From Vibrio spartinae (GTDB lineage: Bacteria > Pseudomonadota > Gammaproteobacteria > Enterobacterales > Vibrionaceae): a stretch of 64,000 nucleotides of DNA. Below are positions 1 through 10,227 of this stretch, in pieces (position 1 is the first letter of the stretch; each line of letters opens with the position of its first letter). Under the pieces are notes generated by a model. It saw only the letters and a list, made by a program, of their open reading frames with translations, was not told the DNA's origin and ran no database searches. A program made the translations under genes and the position numbers. The stretch spans positions 186,001 to 250,000 of the forward strand of contig NZ_AP024908.1 of assembly GCF_024347135.1 (NCBI RefSeq). The letters run 5' to 3'.

Positions 1-101
1 TTGGACTTATCGACGGTGACACGATCAACTTGCGCAGCAACGGAAAAACTCAGAGATGCGATGAACATGATCAGTACAAAAATAGGGCATTTCGTCCGCA
101 T
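1..101 (-). CDS. Secreted protein of unknown function, 5' end only
   Basis: An ATG at 101 on the minus strand opens a frame that stays open to the window edge (33 codons). It begins MRTKCPIF, followed by a hydrophobic stretch and SVAAQVDRV, which is a convincing Sec signal peptide with likely cleavage after AA. The body of the gene lies outside the window, so the function cannot be assigned. It is separated by about 290 bp from batD, so it is probably not part of the Bat operon. Confidence 0.5.
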   Translation of the reverse strand, partial: MRTKCPIFVLIMFIASLSFSVAAQVDRVTVDKS

Positions 102-323
102 GGATGCTCTGGGTTCCTTATTGACCGTGAGGTGGCAAGTCATTGACGGGATCAAATGAGACTAGACCCAATGAGGCAGGCAAATGACATCAGCCAGCTA
201 TACATTGATCCGTTATATACCGACCAGTTATACACCGGAAAGCAATCTGGCGGAAGCCACACCCGATGATTGATCGTTGCTGGTCACAGGTTGATTACGA
301 ATCGGCGTCAGGGGCGCGTTAAC

Positions 324-370
324 GAGGGCATCTCCGCGATGCCCGTGCTATGTCGGAGCGGAGATGCCTC
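324..370. other. Imperfect inverted repeat downstream of batD
   Basis: Arms at 324-337 and 358-370 pair over 13 bp with one bulged base (GAGGGCATCTCCGC against GCGGAGATGCCTC). It lies just beyond the batD stop. There is no U-tract on either side, so it may stabilise the 3' end or be a weak terminator. The rest of 102-391 shows no gene I can support. Confidence 0.4.
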
Positions 371-391
371 TGAATCATCGAACCGGTGGAT

Positions 392-2041
392 TTACAGTTC
401 CGGTAAGGTTTTTTTCTGCTTTTTACTGGTTTTCTTGTGCTGTTTTTCTGCCTCGGCTAACAAACGCAGCAACGGTTTGGGATCGTAGGCTTCTTGGCGA
501 GACGAGTAGATCGAAGCCTGAAGTTTGCTCACTTCATTTTCGATGGATTCTCTTTCTTCCGCAGACAATCCCAGCTCAGCGATTTGTGCTTGCACCAGAT
601 GCTGAATTCGAATGCCATCTTGTTGCTTTAACGCCTCTTTCAGAGACAGCGGCTCGGTTTCGGTTGGCAAATCCGGTGCTTCAACGGGCTTTGAGCGTTT
701 GGTATGCCAAATCCGATAGAGCCAGCAACCCGAGGTTACCATCCACAGGACAGCAAAAAGGGCCGTGAGATATGGCCAGATACCGGGATCTTTGACCTGA
801 ATCTCCCGAGGGGGAACCGAGGCTTTTGCTGATGATTGTGGCAGCGAAACCACGGTATCGACTGGCGCACCTTTGGCGACATTGAGAGTCAAACCCGTGA
901 GTATCGCCCGCCGTTGTCGTTGTTTCTGCGTGTTCCACCAGTTGAGAGAAACCCCCGGTAACTTGATTTGGCCGGATTGATTGGGGATCAGCACTTGCTT
1001 CAGCGTCATCACCGTCTCATCGTTATCCAACGTTTTATATTGCGGTTTTTCCTGATAGACGCGCACGCTGTCCGGATAGTTGATTTGCAGGTCGGGGATT
1101 TTATCCTGACTCACACCTTTGAGTTTCAGTTCAAGTGTCCGGGTGATTGAATCACCGACTTTGAGGGCGGCACTGCGACCGGTGATCGGCTTGCCTTGGC
1201 TGTCGGTCCAGTGCTGCGTGAGCGATAAACTGGCGGTCGGGAGCCATGCCCCTTGATAATTTTTCGGTTTTGCCATGACCTGAATCGGGAATTGCTTGGC
1301 AGTCGTACTGAGTGTCAGCACCTTGGTTTCGCCATTCATACCACTATAGAGCAAGGTACTCCGAAACTGAGGTTCAGTGACGGTGAAACGGCCGGGCTTT
1401 TGGGCCGTCACTCTGAATGTCTGTTGCACCACGGTGACTGACAAACCACTGATAATCTCGCGGTGTTGTTCTGAGTCACTGGCGGCTTCTAAATTCATAC
1501 CATCCGCTGACGGAGGTGTGATTTTAGTATCCTGAAGGCGACGAGGGTTAACCTTCACCATCATTTTGACGTGCAATAAGGTGCTTTCATCCGGGTAGAG
1601 TGTTTTTTTATCGAGGGTTGAATGAATTTCTATCAGATCATCATCATTCGGTAACGTCGAATCTTGGACAACCTGAATGGCAATCGGCTGGGTCTTTTCA
1701 CCATTGACTTCAAAACTGGGAATGGTCACAACCCCGGTACGTGTTGCTGCAATCGAGACATCCCATTCACTCCGGACGCTGCGCTGACCGTTGATGATAT
1801 TGGTGGATGTGCCAAAACTGGGACGATTGACGAAAAACTCGGGGGTGAGTTTTTCAAAGTTCACATCGTCGCCGGACGCTTTTTGATCGGTGATGATCTG
1901 AAGTTGAAATAATTCATTCAGGGTCACTTTATTCTTGCTGACAGTCGCATAGGTCGCTGCCTGAGTGCTCAGGCTGACTATCAGGCCGATGAACAGGATC
2001 CAGAATATACGTTGAAGCGAGTGCCGGGGTCTGTTTACCAT
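392..2041 (-). CDS. batD: BatD-family protein (oxygen tolerance)
   Basis: 549 aa with an N-terminal signal/anchor (about residues 10-30), a long beta-rich periplasmic region typical of BatD, and a membrane segment near residues 420-440 followed by a charged, lysine-rich cytoplasmic tail. BatD accompanies VWA proteins and a MoxR ATPase in Bat operons, which are linked to aerotolerance and cell-envelope integrity in other bacteria; the molecular role is unclear. The start overlaps the stop of the upstream batB by 7 nt, implying translational coupling. It is the last gene of the operon. Confidence 0.88.
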   Translation of the reverse strand: MVNRPRHSLQRIFWILFIGLIVSLSTQAATYATVSKNKVTLNELFQLQIITDQKASGDDVNFEKLTPEFFVNRPSFGTSTNIINGQRSVRSEWDVSIAATRTGVVTIPSFEVNGEKTQPIAIQVVQDSTLPNDDDLIEIHSTLDKKTLYPDESTLLHVKMMVKVNPRRLQDTKITPPSADGMNLEAASDSEQHREIISGLSVTVVQQTFRVTAQKPGRFTVTEPQFRSTLLYSGMNGETKVLTLSTTAKQFPIQVMAKPKNYQGAWLPTASLSLTQHWTDSQGKPITGRSAALKVGDSITRTLELKLKGVSQDKIPDLQINYPDSVRVYQEKPQYKTLDNDETVMTLKQVLIPNQSGQIKLPGVSLNWWNTQKQRQRRAILTGLTLNVAKGAPVDTVVSLPQSSAKASVPPREIQVKDPGIWPYLTALFAVLWMVTSGCWLYRIWHTKRSKPVEAPDLPTETEPLSLKEALKQQDGIRIQHLVQAQIAELGLSAEERESIENEVSKLQASIYSSRQEAYDPKPLLRLLAEAEKQHKKTSKKQKKTLPEL

Positions 2042-3846
2042 GATTTGTGATTGTCCTCTGGTGGTTCTTTCTGTTCAGCCTGAAGCATCAGTTCTGCTCG
2101 CAGCAGACGGCTGGGATCTCTGGCATTTTCAACCTGTTCCAATTTACGGAATTCAGGATCAGAGGGGCGTTTCTGGGCTTGGGATGGTGACGCCTGATCC
2201 GATTGTTGAGGGGTTGATGCCTGTTGGCGCTGCAATTGTTTGGCTGCCGCATTGTTTTGCGCTTGCTCGTCTTTGGATGGCGCATTTTGGCGTTGACGCT
2301 GGGCGCGATGTTGTTCTGATGCCTTGCTTTGGCTTTGGCTTTGGCTTTGGCTGTTTTGCTGTGACTGATGACGCTGGGCCTGATCTTGTTGCGATTGGGC
2401 GGTTTGTGACTGTCCTTTTTGAGACTGTTTTTGCTGCGACTGATTCTGCTGTTGTTGTGATGATGAAGATTGGTTTTGCGCGGCAGCGTTGCTATTTTTT
2501 TGTTGCTGTTGCTGTGCTTTTTTCACAACATCAAGGTTATGACGTGCATCCTGATTATCCGGATCTTGTGCCAGAACCTGCTGATACAGATCGATAGCCT
2601 TTTGCAAATCACCATGCTTGGCGTATGCATTGGCCAAATTATACTGCTGACGCGGTGTCGGCGACTGGATGGATGATAAGGCTTCAATCGCTTGCTGATA
2701 ATCTTTGGCACGATAATAGGCCGCAGCTTTCCAGTCTGGATCAGAGAACTGTTCAGCGGAGTGTTGATAATCCTGTGCATCGAAGAGATGTTTGGCTTGC
2801 TGATTGTGATTCAGCCATGGCGATGCTTGTGCCCGGGGCACCGTCCCGGTTGAAATCACCAAGGCAAGCCAACCAAAAATCAACCCCTTACGAAACATCA
2901 TCAGCGCTGGAATCAGCAAGAGCGGCATGAGCCAGTAACCCTGATTAATTCGATTCGTCACTTGTTGTTTGCCGGAGGCCTGATGTTCGGTGGTATTGAT
3001 TTGCGTCGCATCAACCAGTGTCTCGACATCCTGATTATTGAGTTGAACCGAAATAAAAGTGCCGTGTACCGATTGTGCCAATGATTTCATCTCATTGAAG
3101 TTGGCTTTGGCAATGACGGTCTGCCCTTGTGTTGTTTTGAGCAGCGCACCATTTTCAGTTGGAATCGGTGCGCCGGAACGTGAACCCATACCTAAAATTG
3201 CCAATTGCCAGCGAGTACCGGACAGTAAATCGGTTATCTCTTGGCGCTCATTGGCGTCTAATTCGTCGGTGATTAAAATGATTGCCCCCTGATGGAGTCC
3301 GGCATTTTTCATCATCTGAATCGCTTGTTTGACACCGCGGGCTGCATCTGCACCCTGATACGGCATGATCTCGGGAGTCAGATTGGGAAGCAGATTAAGA
3401 ATCGTCGCGGTATCGGTTGTCATGGGGCTGATCGTGTAGGCATCTCCCGCATAGGCGACTAATCCGGTGACGCCTTCCTTCCAGTGTTTCAGCAAATCAA
3501 CGGCTTTATAGCGCGCTTGTATCAGCCGGCTGGGTTGATTATCGGTCGCATACATCGAGCGGGACATGTCCATGACGAGGACCCGGGCTGCGGTATTGCT
3601 ATAGGTCGGGCGGAGTTGGCGTTCGAAGCTCGGGCCGGAAAGTGCCACGATCGCTATCGTCCAACACAGCGCCAGCAGAAGCAGTTTATACGTCGATGTC
3701 GCTTCATGATACAGACCGAGAGCCTGAGCAATATGCGGGGCAATCAACGATTGCTGTTTTTTGCGCAAGGTCAGCCATGCGAGCAGCAGTGCCACAGGAA
3801 GAAGTCCGATCAACCAGATCGGATTGAGAAATACAAAATCAGACAT
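2035..3846 (-). CDS. batB: BatB-type VWA protein with C-terminal TPRs and a Gln-rich tail
   Basis: 603 aa. Two N-terminal membrane helices precede a von Willebrand A domain whose MIDAS motif DMSRS is at residues 93-97. Another membrane segment lies near 310-330, then tetratricopeptide repeats (about 345-440) of the kind carried by separate BatC proteins elsewhere, so this looks like a BatB-BatC fusion. The last ~160 residues are a low-complexity Gln/Ser/Lys tract. It overlaps both neighbours (batA by 8 nt, batD by 7 nt). Likely a membrane scaffold working with MoxR. Confidence 0.88.
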   Translation of the reverse strand: MSDFVFLNPIWLIGLLPVALLLAWLTLRKKQQSLIAPHIAQALGLYHEATSTYKLLLLALCWTIAIVALSGPSFERQLRPTYSNTAARVLVMDMSRSMYATDNQPSRLIQARYKAVDLLKHWKEGVTGLVAYAGDAYTISPMTTDTATILNLLPNLTPEIMPYQGADAARGVKQAIQMMKNAGLHQGAIILITDELDANERQEITDLLSGTRWQLAILGMGSRSGAPIPTENGALLKTTQGQTVIAKANFNEMKSLAQSVHGTFISVQLNNQDVETLVDATQINTTEHQASGKQQVTNRINQGYWLMPLLLIPALMMFRKGLIFGWLALVISTGTVPRAQASPWLNHNQQAKHLFDAQDYQHSAEQFSDPDWKAAAYYRAKDYQQAIEALSSIQSPTPRQQYNLANAYAKHGDLQKAIDLYQQVLAQDPDNQDARHNLDVVKKAQQQQQKNSNAAAQNQSSSSQQQQNQSQQKQSQKGQSQTAQSQQDQAQRHQSQQNSQSQSQSQSKASEQHRAQRQRQNAPSKDEQAQNNAAAKQLQRQQASTPQQSDQASPSQAQKRPSDPEFRKLEQVENARDPSRLLRAELMLQAEQKEPPEDNHKSW

Positions 3847-4807
3847 GATTTCTCCTGACGATCACCAGAATAAATGAAAGAATTAAGGCCAGCGCCAGCG
3901 GATAAATAAACCATTCGCTTTGAGGACGCCAAGTCTGACTGGCTTGTTGAACTGGCTCTAACTGATTAATGGTTTCATAGATATGTTCCAAATCCTGACT
4001 ATTACGAGCGCGGAAATATTTTCCGCCGGTTATATGAGCAATTTGCTTGAGGCTCTTCTCGTCCAAATCACGGGCAGTATTGACCTTGCGGGTAAACACA
4101 AAATCTTTTACAACCATTTCTCCGGCACCGATCCCGACAGTGTAGATAACCGCATGATATTTTTTCGCGATTTCGGCGGCCTGAATGGGATCCAGAACTC
4201 CTGCGGTATTGGTGCCGTCACTGAGCAAAATCATCACTCTCTGCGGTGCCTGTCCGTCGATGAAGGTTTTTGTCGCCAGTCCGATGCCTTCTCCAATTGC
4301 AGTTTCCGTACCGATAAGTTTCAAAACCGTCTGATTTAACTGTCTGCGGACCGTTTCCCTGTCAAAAGTCAGCGGTGTTTGCAGATAGGCGTGATCTGCG
4401 AAGAGTACCAATCCCAGCCGATCCCCCTGCCGCTTTTCAATAAACCGGTCGAGAACTTGTTTCACCGCGGTGAGGCGATCAATCAACTCATCACCGTTTT
4501 TCATATCTTTCTGGCTCATCGAATAGGATAAATCGACGACCAGCATCAGGTCACGATGCTTCGGTTGAACGGTGATCGGGTCGCCAAACCAAGCCGGACG
4601 GGCGCAGGCAACGACCAGCGCAACCCAAATTGCACCAGCCATCAATTGGCTAAACCAATGACTGGGTTTGGTCAGGCCGCCTTCTGTCGGGAGATAAGTG
4701 AGCTGAATCGCAGCCGGTTGTCGATGTGGTGGTAGTAATTTGGTCACCAACAATGGTAGTGGTAAGAGAAATAGCATCCACCACCAAATGAATTCAATAT
4801 GTGCCAA
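3839..4807 (-). CDS. batA: BatA-type VWA membrane protein
   Basis: 322 aa. It has an N-terminal hydrophobic region (residues 8-25), a second helix near 55-70, a VWA domain with MIDAS DLSYS at 92-96 and the second MIDAS aspartate in the LLSDGTN segment, and a C-terminal membrane helix (about 300-318). Size and topology match BatA. It sits 3 nt downstream of the DUF4381 gene and overlaps batB. Likely a metal-dependent protein-interaction module facing the periplasm or cytoplasm in the Bat complex. Confidence 0.9.
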   Translation of the reverse strand: MAHIEFIWWWMLFLLPLPLLVTKLLPPHRQPAAIQLTYLPTEGGLTKPSHWFSQLMAGAIWVALVVACARPAWFGDPITVQPKHRDLMLVVDLSYSMSQKDMKNGDELIDRLTAVKQVLDRFIEKRQGDRLGLVLFADHAYLQTPLTFDRETVRRQLNQTVLKLIGTETAIGEGIGLATKTFIDGQAPQRVMILLSDGTNTAGVLDPIQAAEIAKKYHAVIYTVGIGAGEMVVKDFVFTRKVNTARDLDEKSLKQIAHITGGKYFRARNSQDLEHIYETINQLEPVQQASQTWRPQSEWFIYPLALALILSFILVIVRRNHV

Positions 4808-4810
4808 AGA

Positions 4811-5287
4811 TTATCTCCTTCTTCTTTTCTTTGGCGGCAAGGCTTCCTGTACCCAAGTCAGGCAGTCATCAATCAGATATTGCTGGGATGGTTCTGATTT
4901 TGATTTTTGATACAGCACCTGTTGCCACAGAGATTCATTGGGAATAAACAGCGGTTTGCTGATTTGCTCGTCTAAAAAGGCATACCAGTCATGTCCGGTT
5001 AAATGGGCAATTTCCTGACGAGGGAAGTAACTCAGACATGCTTGTCTGACCAATTCCATTGCATCGGATGGTGTGACATAACCATGTGAGGGTTGCAGTA
5101 ACCGTAACGCTACTTTTTTCGGGGCAACTCGTTTGCGTTTCCAAATAATGAGCCATGTGATCAGCAGTATCACCACGATCACGCATCCGATGAGGCTTAG
5201 CCAACCCCATGCCAGCGGCCACCATGAGGGGGCGTCCGGTAGGTGCAGGGGCTGAAGGTCAAGTAAATCTGAGATCGATTGTGCCAT
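4811..5287 (-). CDS. DUF4381 family membrane protein
   Basis: 158 aa. One membrane helix (about residues 27-49) is followed by a basic stretch WKRKRVAPKK and a small cytoplasmic domain. DUF4381 proteins are usual companions of BatA/BatB/MoxR in Vibrio and Pseudomonas-type operons. It directly abuts the DUF58 gene (no intergenic bases) and is followed by batA after 3 nt. Biochemical role unknown. Confidence 0.82.
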   Translation of the reverse strand: MAQSISDLLDLQPLHLPDAPSWWPLAWGWLSLIGCVIVVILLITWLIIWKRKRVAPKKVALRLLQPSHGYVTPSDAMELVRQACLSYFPRQEIAHLTGHDWYAFLDEQISKPLFIPNESLWQQVLYQKSKSEPSQQYLIDDCLTWVQEALPPKKRRRR

Positions 5288-6229
5288 TTAATAACTTCCG
5301 GATAGTTGTTTCAGCAAAGGTGAATCACTCGAAAGCCGAGTATAGGGAATCCCTAAAGACCGACAGAGTAATTCTAGCCTATCTTTCTGAGATTCAAAGG
5401 CTTTTCTGATTCCTGCCCGAGTATGCTTTGCTGAAAAATTAAGCCACCGACTTTGTTGTTGGTCAGCGACGAATTCAATGCCGCGAAAATCAGTTTCACC
5501 CTGCTCAAGTGGGTCATAAATATGGATCAGCCGAACCTGATTATGTCGGCGTAGCTGATTAAATTGCGGTTTGAGGTCGTCGTTATAACGGGTGTAGTCA
5601 CTGATCATAATCACTTCACTCCCTTTGGGTGACAAGCGATTCAAGGCCGTTAGGCTATCGGACATCGAAGAGATTGCTGTTCCGGCATCATTGATTGGCG
5701 TCTGACTGAGCTGTAATTGTTGTTTGTGACTGTCAATGATTGTCTGCAGGAGCGCTAATACACCGGGTTGATGACTTTTGGGCTTAATATCGATCAGCCG
5801 ATATCCCAAATCAATCAAGGCCCCACACCGATCTTTCTGGGCAAGAGACATCCATGCCAGTAACGCTGCCATATGTGCCGCTTGAACCGACTTCAGGAGT
5901 AAACGCGATCCCATTTGCATGGTTGTGCTTAAGTCAATATAGAGAATCACCGGTTTTTCTCGCTCTTCACTGAAAAGCTTGGTGTGCGTTTTCCCGGTCC
6001 GGGCTGTTACCCGCCAGTCGATGGTACGAATATCGTCACCGGGTTGGTAGCGGCGCACTTCAGAAAAATCCATGCCACGGCCCAACCGGCGACTCTGATA
6101 CTGTCCTGACATGGTTGACCACAGGCTTTTCGCCGGTGGCAGCCAAGCGGCACAGTGCTGTTTATACACCAGCAACTCTTCTAAGCATAAAGTGACGCCA
6201 TTACTATAAACGGGCAGTTCCATCCTCAT
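5288..6229 (-). CDS. DUF58 domain protein
   Basis: 313 aa. It contains the DUF58 hallmark segment RRLGRGMDFSEVRRYQPGDD followed by IDWRVTARTG, then a VWA-like fold (LYIDLSTTMQMGS). These proteins are standard partners of MoxR AAA ATPases. A second ATG two codons in (MRMELP) is an equally possible start. It lies 39 bp after moxR and touches the DUF4381 gene. Confidence 0.88.
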   Translation of the reverse strand: MRMELPVYSNGVTLCLEELLVYKQHCAAWLPPAKSLWSTMSGQYQSRRLGRGMDFSEVRRYQPGDDIRTIDWRVTARTGKTHTKLFSEEREKPVILYIDLSTTMQMGSRLLLKSVQAAHMAALLAWMSLAQKDRCGALIDLGYRLIDIKPKSHQPGVLALLQTIIDSHKQQLQLSQTPINDAGTAISSMSDSLTALNRLSPKGSEVIMISDYTRYNDDLKPQFNQLRRHNQVRLIHIYDPLEQGETDFRGIEFVADQQQSRWLNFSAKHTRAGIRKAFESQKDRLELLCRSLGIPYTRLSSDSPLLKQLSGSY

Positions 6230-6268
6230 CCCTTATCGTTTCTGCTGAATCATGATGTCTTGGTGTCA

Positions 6269-7228
6269 TCAGGCACTGCCAACCAGAGACAAAATATGGT
6301 TGATAATCTGATTCGGATGAATGCCTTCGGCTTGCGCCTGATAGCTAAGTAACAGACGGTGACGCAGCACAGGAAAAGCCATGCTTTGCACATCTTCAGG
6401 GCTGACGAAGTCGCGTCCCGCAAGCCAGGCACTTGCCCGGGCGCAGCGATCCAGAGCGATGGTTGCCCGGGGGCTGACACCCATTTCAAGCCACTGTTTG
6501 AGTGTGTCGTCATATTTTTCTGGCTGTCGTGTTGCCATGACCAAACGAACGATATATTGCTCGATGCTTTCTGCCATATGAATATCCAGCACGGCTTGCC
6601 GGGCACTGAAAATATCGTCCTGAGACAGCTTGTTCGGCTGTTGGGGTTTAACGCCTTGTGCCTCACCGCGGTTGAGACGCAGAATCGACAATTCACTTTC
6701 TGCATCGGGATAATCGACATTAAGGTGGAGTAAAAAACGGTCCAGTTGCGCTTCAGGGAGCGGGTAGGTCCCCTCCTGCTCAATCGGATTTTGAGTGGCC
6801 ATCACCAAAAATAGTTTGGGGAGCGCGTAAGTTTTCCGGCCTGCCGTGACCTGCCGTTCAGCCATTGCTTCGAGCATGGCGGCTTGCACCTTGGCCGGGG
6901 CACGGTTAATTTCATCGGCTAACAGCAGTGAATGAAACACGGGCCCGGGCTGAAATTGAAACTCTCCCGTTTCCGGGCGGAAGATATCAGTTCCGGTTAA
7001 ATCGGCCGGCAGTAGATCCGGGGTGAACTGAACCCGATGAAAAGACCCTTCGATACTGTCGGCCAGTGATTTGATTGCCCTTGTTTTTGCCAGCCCCGGC
7101 GGGCCTTCAACCAAAATATGTCCATCGGCCAGCAAAGCGACCAACACCTGTCTCACCAGTGCTTCCTGACCAATAATCTGACTGTTTAAGTAGTGTTGTA
7201 ATTGTTGAAAAGCGGTTGCTGATTGCAT
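6269..7228 (-). CDS. MoxR-family AAA+ ATPase
   Basis: 319 aa. Walker A GPPGLAKT is at residues 42-49, Walker B LLADEINRA near 103-111, a sensor-1 segment ATQNPIEQEGTYPLPEAQLDRF follows, and the C-terminal lid is present. It is the first gene of the operon and probably acts as a chaperone-like ATPase on the VWA partners. The upstream gene-free stretch (7229-7669) should hold its promoter. Confidence 0.92.
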   Translation of the reverse strand: MQSATAFQQLQHYLNSQIIGQEALVRQVLVALLADGHILVEGPPGLAKTRAIKSLADSIEGSFHRVQFTPDLLPADLTGTDIFRPETGEFQFQPGPVFHSLLLADEINRAPAKVQAAMLEAMAERQVTAGRKTYALPKLFLVMATQNPIEQEGTYPLPEAQLDRFLLHLNVDYPDAESELSILRLNRGEAQGVKPQQPNKLSQDDIFSARQAVLDIHMAESIEQYIVRLVMATRQPEKYDDTLKQWLEMGVSPRATIALDRCARASAWLAGRDFVSPEDVQSMAFPVLRHRLLLSYQAQAEGIHPNQIINHILSLVGSA

Positions 7229-7669
7229 GACCCGTATTGCTCCGATTTTTGGGATTGATAAAAATTTGTTGTGATGGCTTAACGACTTCTCGATTAGTTT
7301 AACAAAAGTCAGAAAAGTTCACTTTTACCGATAGATGGCTTCAGTTATGTGTTGAATGGTGGCTTAAAGCAAGTGATAAAAGTATTACGAATGCCATTCA
7401 CTATTACTGAGGCGATGAAGTATACTACACGGCTGATATTTGTCGGAGCGAAGCCCGCACCACAAAATCATTAGCCAGAATCTATGAACTTTGAGGGCGT
7501 ATTGCACCGTATGTTGCTGATAATTTCAACCTCAAAGTCTGAATGATGAATTGGCCCGCAGTCTGTTTTGCTATGTGTCCGGCAATGTTTTGCAATCATT
7601 GCATCACCTCGTAGCGAGTGTTTGACACACCTTCAGCGGGCAGTCGTGAAAATAATTAAGGCCATAGCT
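7229..7669. other. Divergent intergenic region between moxR and the chemoreceptor
   Basis: About 440 bp with no supported gene. It must contain the promoters for the minus-strand Bat operon and for the plus-strand chemoreceptor. I see no clear hairpin or recognisable RNA. A frame open from 7568 reads into the chemoreceptor but its first 34 codons look non-coding. Confidence 0.4.
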
Positions 7670-9583
7670 ATGTTTTTCGATGCAGTGAGTATTAAGAAGA
7701 AAGTCATATGGAGTATGGCATTTGCCGTACTCGCATCAACTGTCATTGTGGGCGGGATTGCCCAGTACCAGTCCAGAGAGGTTCTGGAACATCGTCTGGT
7801 GGATATTGAATTACCATCGTTTTTGGATGGCATCCGCCATCAAATCGACCGAGAAGTTGCGGAACTATTGCTGGCTTCTGAGCAGCTGGCAAATAATGAA
7901 TTTGTTAAAGCCACGATTGATACAACCCACATTGACTCAAAGTCAGAAAAAGTATTGATTCAGCAACTGAACAATCTCAAACAGCAATATCATCTTAATG
8001 ATGCCTCGGTTGCGAACCGCAAAACAGCCGATTACTGGAATCAGAAAGGTTTTTTGCGCAAGCTCAATCATCAACAGGATCAATGGTTTTATCAGTTTGT
8101 CGCATCCGGAAAACCGACGATGGTGAGTATGTTCCAAGAGCCGAATGGCGATGTGAAGATGTTTGCTAATTATCAATCGGTTAAGAGCGGGACTTTATCC
8201 GGGATGTCAAAGTCGATGGATGACATGGTGCGTTTGCTGGACGGGTTCCGGATCGAAGACTCTGGTTTTGTGTTTCTGACTGATGCGCAAGGCGATGTGA
8301 AAATTCATCCGGACAAGGCGCTGTCGGCCCAAACATTGTCGGATCTTTATGGTGCTAAAGCAACGACACTGCTCGGTAAGGATGGCTTTCATCTGATTGA
8401 AGCGCAGTACCAAGGTGAAGATGTTTTTGTGGCAAGTGAATACATCCCGTCGATGCACTGGTACGTCATTGCGTCTGTACCGAAGCGTGAAACTTATGCG
8501 GAAATGAATCATGCCGCGCAAAATATGATGCTGAGTACAGCGGTGATTGCAGCGCTATTTATTTTTATGAGTGCGTTGCTGGCGAATAGCATTACCAAAC
8601 CGATTCGGCAGATTGCGACACGTTTTGCTGCGCTCGGCAAAGGTGATGGTGATCTCTCTCAGCGCATTGAGATTGTCGGCAATGATGAAATTACTCAGCT
8701 TTCACTCGGTTTTAATGATTTTATCGAGAAAATTCATCAATCGATGCAGGAAGTGGCATCGACGAGCCGGACTTTGTCACATGAGTCTCAAGTGGTCGCA
8801 GAGAAAGCCCATCTGACACACGATAACAGTCAGAGCCAGCGTGATCAGACCATCCAAGTGGTGACCGCGATGAATGAAATGGGGGCAACCATCAGTGAAA
8901 TTGCATCGAATGCTGCGATTGCCGCTTCAACCGCCAACGATGCCTCGGTGAGTAGTGACTCGGGTCAGGTTGTGGTTAATCAGGCTAAAGATGCGATTCA
9001 CCGACTGGCTGAAGATATGCAAAATTCCGCACAAGTGGTTGAAAAACTGGCCGCAACAACGCAGGAAATAGGTTCGATTCTGGCCGTAATTCATGAGATT
9101 TCTGATCAGACTAATCTATTGGCACTGAATGCTGCGATTGAAGCTGCGCGAGCAGGAGAACAGGGCCGAGGTTTCGCGGTCGTGGCTGAAGAGGTGCGTA
9201 ATCTCGCAGGGCGGACAGCCGCTTCAACGGAGCAGATTCAAGTGATGATGACGCAGTTGAAAAATGATTCGGGCAATGCCGTACAGGCCATGCATGCCGG
9301 ACAAGAGCGAACGCAAGAAGGGGTGACGGCTGCTGAAAGTACGGTGGAACAATTACGCCAGATTTCAGAGCGAATCTACGAAATCACGGATAGAAATACA
9401 CAGGTGGCGACAGCCACTGAAGAGCAATCTGTCGCGGTACAGAGTATCAATGAGAATATTGAAGAAATTAATGCGATCAATGAACTGACGACAGCAACCT
9501 CAGAGGAACTGGCAGATGCCAGTCGCGAACTGAAAACCCTTTCAGAACGTTTGGATCATTTGGTTGGTGGTTTCAGGCTCTAA
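7670..9583 (+). CDS. Methyl-accepting chemotaxis protein
   Basis: 637 aa from the chosen ATG at 7670, which is preceded by an AAGG ribosome site and starts [11 protein letters not shown], as in many Vibrio receptors; an upstream ATG at 7568 would add 34 implausible residues. TM1 is at about residues 13-31, a periplasmic Cache-like sensor follows, TM2 is near 280-300, then HAMP, and a long methyl-accepting coiled coil with the conserved hairpin tip ([20 protein letters not shown]). It should signal through CheA/CheW. The ligand cannot be deduced. Monocistronic. Confidence 0.93.
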   Translation: MFFDAVSIKKKVIWSMAFAVLASTVIVGGIAQYQSREVLEHRLVDIELPSFLDGIRHQIDREVAELLLASEQLANNEFVKATIDTTHIDSKSEKVLIQQLNNLKQQYHLNDASVANRKTADYWNQKGFLRKLNHQQDQWFYQFVASGKPTMVSMFQEPNGDVKMFANYQSVKSGTLSGMSKSMDDMVRLLDGFRIEDSGFVFLTDAQGDVKIHPDKALSAQTLSDLYGAKATTLLGKDGFHLIEAQYQGEDVFVASEYIPSMHWYVIASVPKRETYAEMNHAAQNMMLSTAVIAALFIFMSALLANSITKPIRQIATRFAALGKGDGDLSQRIEIVGNDEITQLSLGFNDFIEKIHQSMQEVASTSRTLSHESQVVAEKAHLTHDNSQSQRDQTIQVVTAMNEMGATISEIASNAAIAASTANDASVSSDSGQVVVNQAKDAIHRLAEDMQNSAQVVEKLAATTQEIGSILAVIHEISDQTNLLALNAAIEAARAGEQGRGFAVVAEEVRNLAGRTAASTEQIQVMMTQLKNDSGNAVQAMHAGQERTQEGVTAAESTVEQLRQISERIYEITDRNTQVATATEEQSVAVQSINENIEEINAINELTTATSEELADASRELKTLSERLDHLVGGFRL

Positions 9584-9884
9584 ATGTTGAGGGATGCGTT
9601 GTTGAAGGGACCGTTGTTGAAGGGACAGACACATGTCGGTCGTTCGTTGCAATGGATCAGGTCTGAGAGATCGGAGCAACCGTGATACCTATGTCATGTG
9701 ATAACTATGTCACATGATAACCATGTCACGTGATAATCATGTCACTGCTGAGAGTACACCGGCAGTGCGGTTGCTGAGAATCGGATTGTGCGGTGTGCAT
9801 CGTATCAGCGCGCGGCTGGAGCATTTATCGAGAGCAGTGTACACTCGCAAAAGTGAGCCTGTGACAGACAATAAGAGGTAATGT
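9584..9884. other. Intergenic region with short tandem repeats
   Basis: Gene-free stretch after the chemoreceptor. It contains a duplicated GTTGAAGGGAC (9601-9625) and the 16-bp tandem repeat described separately. The promoter of the 66-aa gene at 9885 should lie near its end. Confidence 0.4.
9691..9746. repeat. 16-bp tandem repeat, 3.5 units
   Basis: Units begin at 9691, 9707 and 9723, with a partial fourth at 9739. They read ATGTCATGTGATAACT, ATGTCACATGATAACC and ATGTCACGTGATAATC. Each unit carries a small palindrome (for example TCACGTGA). Function unknown; it may be a cluster of operator-like sites or simple slippage. Confidence 0.7.
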
Positions 9885-10085
9885 ATGAACGATTTTGAAC
9901 AAGAACTCGCTGCGTTGGCAGAACAAGATGGCGGTCAGAAAGAAGCCACGCTGCCTTCTTTGGATGAACAGAAAGCCATTGTGGCAAAGCTGAAAGAATT
10001 AGAAGCGAAAGGGGAACTGACGCCCGAAGTATTAGAAGAATATTTCGGTCAGTATGCCGCTGATGCCGGGGTTCCGATTCATTAG
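9885..10085 (+). CDS. Small acidic protein of unknown function
   Basis: 66 aa, rich in Glu/Asp/Ala, predicted helical (KAIVAKLKELEAKGELTPEVLEEYF), with no signal peptide or membrane segment. A good ribosome site (AAGAGGT) precedes the ATG. I do not recognise a family. Confidence 0.7.
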   Translation: MNDFEQELAALAEQDGGQKEATLPSLDEQKAIVAKLKELEAKGELTPEVLEEYFGQYAADAGVPIH

Positions 10086-10227
10086 ATGAACGGCCTCTTG
10101 ATTGAACAGGTTGCTTAATCGGTTCAATCATGACGTTAAAAATACCAACATGATTAAAAATCACAGACAGAGCCGATCATTCATCAAGTCTGACTGTCCG
10201 TTTTATTGCCAATACAGGAGAAGTGAC

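Noticed and set aside
681..938. 85-aa minus-strand frame and other frames inside batD
   Set aside because: Shadow frames of a real gene; no ribosome site or family similarity.
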